From positions 65,254,533 through 65,318,532 of the forward strand of contig OX485804.1 in NCBI GenBank assembly GCA_950295325.1: a DNA stretch of 64,000 nt, given 5' to 3'. Numbering within the stretch: the stretch's first letter is position 1; every line of letters begins with the position of its first letter. The DNA is from Polytrichum commune. Taxonomy: Eukaryota > Streptophyta > Polytrichopsida > Polytrichales > Polytrichaceae. Below the pieces are notes generated by a model. It did not search any database. It was not told where the DNA came from and saw only the letters and a list, made by a program, of their open reading frames with translations. A program made the translations under genes and the position numbers. Shown here piece after piece: positions 58,804 to 64,000 of the stretch.

Positions 58804-61800
58804 TCAAGCGATTAAAATCGCTTCAACCTCCATTTTTGACACGCATCGTCGTAAAATACCATCGGACCCCCTTCTAAACAACCTATGGCCCACTACAACA
58901 AATTGCCTACTATTTACCCTCACCTTCCTTCTCTCTTCTTTTGTCCACTCTTTGGGCAACTTGTGGGTTGTTAGAAATTCCACTATGCCCGCATACCACT
59001 CCGGTGTAGAAGTGACCACAAAGAGGCTATCATCTACTAACATATCATTTACCGGATTTTTTCCTATCTCCTCCGACAACCTAGACAAGTGGTCCGCTTG
59101 TAAATGCATACGACCCGGTTTATATTCCACCGTGTAGTCGAATTCTTCTAATAACAAAACCCACCTAGCTAACCTACCACTTAACTCCGCCTTGTTAATT
59201 AGATACTTGATAGCCATGTGGTCAACAAAAAATACAACCGGGTTGCACATGAGGTAATGCCTAAACTTTTTAACGGAAAACACCATGGCTAGGCACTCCC
59301 TCTCCGTTGTAGAGTAGTTTCTTTCGGCGGGGGTCAATTGCTTACTCGCATAAGCTATAGGTTGATCCTTCTCTTTTTCTCCCGTTGCTTGACAAAGCGC
59401 ACTCCCTATTGCCACATTACTAGCATCACAATAGACGTGAAAAGGTTTACCCCAATTGGGTGGTATCAACACCGGATAGGTGCTCAACCTATCCCGCAAT
59501 TCCTCAAAGGCTTTTTGACAAGCATCCGTCCACTCGAATTTGACATCCTTTTTGAGCAAATGGGTAATGGGCACCGCTATCTTTGAAAAATTAGGAATAA
59601 GTTCCCGGTACCATCCCACATGTCCTAACAACTTAGAGATCCCCTTGGAATTGGTTGGAGTTGCCAAGTCGCTTATGGCCGCAATCTTATCCGGATCGGG
59701 TTCTCTACCTTTCTCACTAACAACATAACCCAACAACACTCCCTTATTCACTCCCAAAAATGTCTTATCCGGGTTCAATGCTAACCTCATCTTCCTACAC
59801 CTAACCAATGCCTCCCTAACACAATGTAGGTGATCATCCACATTACTTTGTGTGCTAAAATCGTCCACAAAGACGGTCATGGATTTGAACAACAAGTCGG
59901 TGAAGATATACATTACTAATCGTTGGAAAGTAGCCGGGGCATTACATAACCCAAATGGCATCACTACCCACACAAAAGTACCCCAAGGTGTAGTAAAAGC
60001 CGTTTTATGGATATCTTGGAGGGCTATGGAAATTTGATTATAACCCGCATACCCATCCATAAAGGTATATCGCGAATGACCTCCAACCTCCTCAAGCAAC
60101 AAGGTGATAAAAGGTAAGGGGAAGTGATCCTTTTGTGTGCACGAATTCAATTTCCTATAGTCGACACAAACCCTTAATTTCCCATTTTTTTTCTTTACTA
60201 AGACCATAGGAGAAACCCAATCCGTGATTTCCACCGGCTTGATAAACCCGGCCTTCAATAACCTTTCCAATTCCGCTTTCACCAACAATTGCAATTGAGG
60301 ATTCATCCTCCTCTCCTTTTGTCTAATTGGCCTCGCCCCCGGAATTAAAGGAATCCGGTGCTCTACCATTTCCCTAGGAATTCCCTTAAGCTCATCGTAG
60401 GACCATGCAAAAGTATCACTAAACTCATCCACCAAATTGCTATACTCCCTAACCTCTTTCTCCCCCAATTTGGAGCCCATCTTCATTTGTCGGGTTTTTC
60501 CATTCTTTAATTTCACATCCACGTACCGCCAATCCGCTTCCGACACATGTGCTTGTTCCTCTTTGTTCCGATACCAATCGGAAGGCACATTGGGGTAATC
60601 TTTCACATCTTGACCTACAACTATCCCCGTAGACGTGGTCTTGAAATGTAAAGGCTCCTCCAATTTCGATGACTCAATAATCACATCCTCCTCTTGAGTC
60701 CCATCTACATGAATTAAACTAACCTCACCCTCTTCCACGTCATCTACCCAAGGTGTTAACCCACCGCTAACCCACTCTTCCTCGGTGAGCACCTCACATG
60801 GCTCCAACAATGAGCCCTCTCCTAAACTAACACTAGGAAATTCACTCCCTAAGCCTACTTGGTGAAATGTAACCATTACATCAACCTCGGACTCGGGGTA
60901 CTCCCTTAGCCATTGGGCATAATCCCCATTATCCCCATAATTGTAAAAATTAGGACCTAGACTTCCCGAGCCCGAATCTATAACAACCCTTTGACCTTCG
61001 GGATGGACGACTCCCACCAATGCCTTGCCAATCTCATTCTCGTTTAAGTCATCAATTTCCTTCTCCAATGGCAAATACATCTCCTTCTTCATCCATCCTT
61101 CTAATGAACCAATGGACACTATGACCCTATTACCCTCCGGACCATAAGTGATGGATGGTTTAGGTCCACCCCAATTGACCATAGCATTCGCCATCCGCAA
61201 CCAAGGCCTACCTAGCAAAATGGGGAAGGTGTCCTTGTTGGAGTGCATTTTAATGACATGGAAGGTGACCAAGTACTCCTCACCTCCCGTAGTCATTCTA
61301 CAATCCTTGATCATCCCCAAAGGCGTAGTCGAACTTTGATTTGCCATATTTATGACCAAAGGTGAAGGCCCCGTGAGTCCAAGTCCCAATTTTTTCATAG
61401 TATCCTCCGGTAGTATATTTAGACTACTCCCTCCGTCGACTAGCACATTAGGAACCACCTTATCTACTATAACAACTTCTATTTCTATAGCTTTCACGTC
61501 TCTTCCACCTTGTGATTGGATCCTAGCGGCTATTTTAGCTTTCACCTTCCTCATCCTCTTGTGTACCGGCATTCCCTCCTTTAATGTTTTCCTTGCCGTG
61601 GGTGAAATTTCCAATAGTTGGCCGAAAGTAATATCCGCCTTGAGTGTACTAAGGTCCGCCCACAAGTCGTACCCGGTAGATCTTTCCACCTTAGAATTAC
61701 CCACTACGTCGAATTCGTCTACGGGAACCCCCGGTCCTTCCCATTCACCCACATCGCTATTATCCAAGTCATGTACCGCATTAGTCCTCTCCCTATCTTG

Positions 61801-63990
61801 TAAAATTATATTTTCCCTCTCCACATCCTTAGTAGCTCTTCTAGCTACCCTATCCAACTCGGAGAGATTAATCTCTTCATCCGAAGAGTAATTTCCTTGC
61901 TCTCCTATTCCTACCTCCAACGGGGCATCCCCTCTCCTAGCCCTAGTAGTTACCGCTAGTGCAGGTGATTCTTCAACCACACCCTTACCCTTCACTAACT
62001 CATATGTAATAGCATTGGTGTGAGGAGGCCATTGACTTTGCTCCTCTCCAATTCTCGTTGGGAGAGGAAGCATGTCATCACATGTGGCCTCCAACACTCC
62101 ATCCATGAACCTAACATCTTGGGAGTTAGATGGTCCCGGATCCGTTGGAGGCGCTTGTCTCCCGTTACTACCATTAGGTGGAACTCCTTGTCTATTTTGT
62201 ATTGGAATGTAACCGGTTGTAGTTTGCAAGCCCGCCGGTGGATGAAAAGTTTGCCTAGCATTACTATGGTCATAGTATAAGTTAGGTGGCCTAAGTTCAT
62301 TGGCCGGTACTCCTTGTGGCCTAGCACCTCGCATATTATCCCTTGCTTGTTGTTGTGGATTAGCCACCGGGTAAGGGACATTAATTATTTTGTCCGGTTG
62401 GCGACACGTATCCGAGGGATGACTTCCTCCACAATTGCTACAATTAAACTCTTGACCTTCGGACCAACATTGTCCTTGAGCGTGCCACCTTCCACAAAAG
62501 GGATGAAATTCCTTCTTCTCTAAATTTTGGCCACCTTGCCCTCTAGGTTGTGGTCCTCTATTGCTTCCATTTCCATAGTGAGGTGGCGCTTGACCTCGTT
62601 GATTTTGTTGAGGTGGGTTACCGTTTCCTCTTTGGTCACGGTTTTGTCCACTTCTACAAAATTGACGCGTGTGGCCCGGTTGGCCACATTGGACACACCA
62701 TAATCCGGAAGAATGCCTACCCGACTCAACCGGGGGTGGAGGCCCCGGTTGTTGACTCCGGATCATTAATGACATTTGATCCGTGAGGCTTTGCATTTGT
62801 TTTATCATAGCCTCTTGGAATCCTAGTTGGCTAGCACCTAGTCTTCTCTCAACCTCCTCCAAGTGTGGATCCGTTCTAGGGGCCGGTAGTGCCAAAAGAG
62901 GTGCCGGTTCCCTAACCGCTAAAGGTCGGGGACCGGTGTCCACAATGGCATATGGAATTTGGTTCTCATACTTAGCGGGTTCTACCGCTACCACCCTAGG
63001 GCGTATGGGGATGAATTGTGGGATCAATTCATCCTCCCTTTTCCATAGCCTTTCGTGATTTTTATCCAAGTTTTCAATATCTCTAGCCGCACGCTTGGCA
63101 TCCGCCAAGGTCAAGGGATTCCTTTCTAGAACACCCCTAATAGTTCCGGACTTAAAAAACCCTTGAATGAAAAATTGCTTTAGCGTGTCGTCGTTGAGCA
63201 TGGTACCCACAAATCTAGTGCACACTAAATCAAACCTCCTAATGTAAGCCGAAATTTCTTCCTCCCTTCCTTGCTTCAATGACGACAATGCCCTTAATGC
63301 GGTACTTTGACCCACTTCCGGCCTAAATTCGTTAAGAAACTCCCTTTGTAATTGTTCCCATCCCCTAAAATGTCCCTCGGCATGATCCCGATACCATTCA
63401 TAGGCTTCCCCCTCTAGAGTGGTAGGAAACCACACTAACCAATAACCCGGGTCGGTTATGAGGAAGCTAGCCAACCGTTCGATATACCGTTCCATGTGCC
63501 GAGAGGGGTCCTCATCCTTGGTCCCATAAAATTTAGGGAGATGAGATGGCATATCCATCGCCGCTAAATTTTGTGGAACCACAATTGGTAGGCCTCTTGG
63601 CCTAACCAATGGGTCTATTGGAGGTATAGGAGGTATGGGCGGAATTGGGGGTATGGGTGGTGGATCCATCCCCCGTTCCTCGGCCATGGTGACCGGTGAA
63701 CTATTCAACAATCCCCTATCAACTTCTACCGGGAATTCTTTTCTAAGTGTGTAATTTTCCGAAGAAGTTTCACCACTCAATTTGGAGGGAGTGATCTCCT
63801 CTTCAAGTTGAGCTCCAAGTTCTAAGGTGTCTAGAATTGACCTAGTTCTAGGTTCGACGTTCAAACAACTCTCTATTCTAACATTATCTTGTTCTAATCT
63901 ATCACTGATTTTAGAGGACCGCCTCTTTCGAGTAAATTTCTCTAGTCCTACTATCAAACTTGGTTTTTGTGAGCGAGTCCTACTTTGCAT
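58804..63990 (-). CDS. Gypsy Gag-protease-reverse transcriptase-RNase H polyprotein
   Basis: One open frame of 1,728 codons. After an N-terminal tail and a PPIPPIPPI run (about 110-126), the capsid-like Gag (about 150-300) has EGEAYEWYRD and FLNEFRP. A zinc knuckle CVQCGQPGHTRQFC is at about 432-445, and a second Cys/His cluster CSNCGGSHPSDTC at about 517-529. Protease has DGGSSLNILP (Asp about 851) and ILLGRPWL. Reverse transcriptase spans about 1215-1425, with VDYRKLNS and the VFVDDF catalytic core (about 1371-1377). RNase H follows with YCDASNVAIG (about 1521), TTERECLA and VDHMAIKYL. The protein copies the element's RNA in cytoplasmic particles. The intact frame implies recent activity. 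The Met at 63990 is a plausible start just inside the window edge. Confidence 0.92.
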   Translation of the reverse strand: MQSRTRSQKPSLIVGLEKFTRKRRSSKISDRLEQDNVRIESCLNVEPRTRSILDTLELGAQLEEEITPSKLSGETSSENYTLRKEFPVEVDRGLLNSSPVTMAEERGMDPPPIPPIPPIPPIPPIDPLVRPRGLPIVVPQNLAAMDMPSHLPKFYGTKDEDPSRHMERYIERLASFLITDPGYWLVWFPTTLEGEAYEWYRDHAEGHFRGWEQLQREFLNEFRPEVGQSTALRALSSLKQGREEEISAYIRRFDLVCTRFVGTMLNDDTLKQFFIQGFFKSGTIRGVLERNPLTLADAKRAARDIENLDKNHERLWKREDELIPQFIPIRPRVVAVEPAKYENQIPYAIVDTGPRPLAVREPAPLLALPAPRTDPHLEEVERRLGASQLGFQEAMIKQMQSLTDQMSLMIRSQQPGPPPPVESGRHSSGLWCVQCGQPGHTRQFCRSGQNRDQRGNGNPPQQNQRGQAPPHYGNGSNRGPQPRGQGGQNLEKKEFHPFCGRWHAQGQCWSEGQEFNCSNCGGSHPSDTCRQPDKIINVPYPVANPQQQARDNMRGARPQGVPANELRPPNLYYDHSNARQTFHPPAGLQTTTGYIPIQNRQGVPPNGSNGRQAPPTDPGPSNSQDVRFMDGVLEATCDDMLPLPTRIGEEQSQWPPHTNAITYELVKGKGVVEESPALAVTTRARRGDAPLEVGIGEQGNYSSDEEINLSELDRVARRATKDVERENIILQDRERTNAVHDLDNSDVGEWEGPGVPVDEFDVVGNSKVERSTGYDLWADLSTLKADITFGQLLEISPTARKTLKEGMPVHKRMRKVKAKIAARIQSQGGRDVKAIEIEVVIVDKVVPNVLVDGGSSLNILPEDTMKKLGLGLTGPSPLVINMANQSSTTPLGMIKDCRMTTGGEEYLVTFHVIKMHSNKDTFPILLGRPWLRMANAMVNWGGPKPSITYGPEGNRVIVSIGSLEGWMKKEMYLPLEKEIDDLNENEIGKALVGVVHPEGQRVVIDSGSGSLGPNFYNYGDNGDYAQWLREYPESEVDVMVTFHQVGLGSEFPSVSLGEGSLLEPCEVLTEEEWVSGGLTPWVDDVEEGEVSLIHVDGTQEEDVIIESSKLEEPLHFKTTSTGIVVGQDVKDYPNVPSDWYRNKEEQAHVSEADWRYVDVKLKNGKTRQMKMGSKLGEKEVREYSNLVDEFSDTFAWSYDELKGIPREMVEHRIPLIPGARPIRQKERRMNPQLQLLVKAELERLLKAGFIKPVEITDWVSPMVLVKKKNGKLRVCVDYRKLNSCTQKDHFPLPFITLLLEEVGGHSRYTFMDGYAGYNQISIALQDIHKTAFTTPWGTFVWVVMPFGLCNAPATFQRLVMYIFTDLLFKSMTVFVDDFSTQSNVDDHLHCVREALVRCRKMRLALNPDKTFLGVNKGVLLGYVVSEKGREPDPDKIAAISDLATPTNSKGISKLLGHVGWYRELIPNFSKIAVPITHLLKKDVKFEWTDACQKAFEELRDRLSTYPVLIPPNWGKPFHVYCDASNVAIGSALCQATGEKEKDQPIAYASKQLTPAERNYSTTERECLAMVFSVKKFRHYLMCNPVVFFVDHMAIKYLINKAELSGRLARWVLLLEEFDYTVEYKPGRMHLQADHLSRLSEEIGKNPVNDMLVDDSLFVVTSTPEWYAGIVEFLTTHKLPKEWTKEERRKVRVNSRQFVVVGHRLFRRGSDGILRRCVSKMEVEAILIA

Positions 63991-64000
63991 TCCATAAGAA

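Larger units (their letters stand above)
56128..64000 (-). mobile_element. Ty3/gypsy retrotransposon, partial, inserted in a copia element
   Basis: One LTR (56128-57689) is followed by a nearly intact gag-pol on the minus strand that reaches 63990. The far LTR lies beyond the window. The LTR begins directly in copia RT sequence, so gypsy inserted after copia. It lacks a C-terminal chromodomain, and RT has VFVDDFS, closest to the non-chromovirus (Athila/Tat-like) lineage by motif. A sequence resembling a tRNA primer site sits next to the LTR on the strand opposite to pol. Confidence 0.85.

Overview
The window looks like nuclear DNA of a land plant with a large, repeat-filled genome. It is AT-rich, has one host gene confined to a GC-rich island, and is otherwise packed with retrotransposon and DNA-transposon debris. 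The host gene is a plant MATE (DTX) transporter. The repeats are Ty3/gypsy, Ty1/copia, LINE and TTA-duplicating MITE families. A non-angiosperm (fern, lycophyte or bryophyte) is my guess from the LINE types, but the sequence does not settle it.

Layout. 1-1600: no recognisable gene. 1623-4629 (minus): MATE transporter, reconstructed as two coding exons joined across a 1.2-kb phase-0 intron. 4630-6450: GC-rich, CT-rich (minus sense) island, probably its promoter and leader. 6650-33000: mostly decayed AT-rich DNA with several TIR elements (8878-9173, 10105-10602, 16982-17495, 29774-30391), foldback sequences, LINE C-terminal fragments (19720-20640, 23170-23810, 29060-29450) and tiny 5'-truncated LINE tails with target-site duplications. 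33330-38095 (minus) and 44400-47880 (plus): two degenerate copies of one unusual LINE. 38745-39233: another MITE. 40540-42750: a LINE ORF1-like remnant. 48741-49295: 144-bp tandem array. 50139-51983 and 52361-53112: two related TIR elements, the larger with a GC-rich cargo. 54800-56127: copia remnant (minus). 56128-64000: a young Ty3/gypsy element whose LTR breaks the copia reverse transcriptase; its right end lies outside the window.

Most notable: the 33-38 kb and 44-48 kb LINE copies. Read together they show an APE-type endonuclease, an RNase H, and a C-terminal zinc finger plus restriction-like endonuclease (REL). Having both nucleases is the mark of the Dualen/RandI clade, best known from green algae. 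Neither copy has a recognisable reverse transcriptase between APE and RNase H, which suggests a shared internal deletion and mobilisation in trans. A second oddity is a primer-binding-site-like sequence on the wrong strand at the LTR of the gypsy element.

Only the MATE gene is likely to be a functioning host gene. The gypsy polyprotein is open over about 2,080 codons except for one TGA in the integrase zinc finger.
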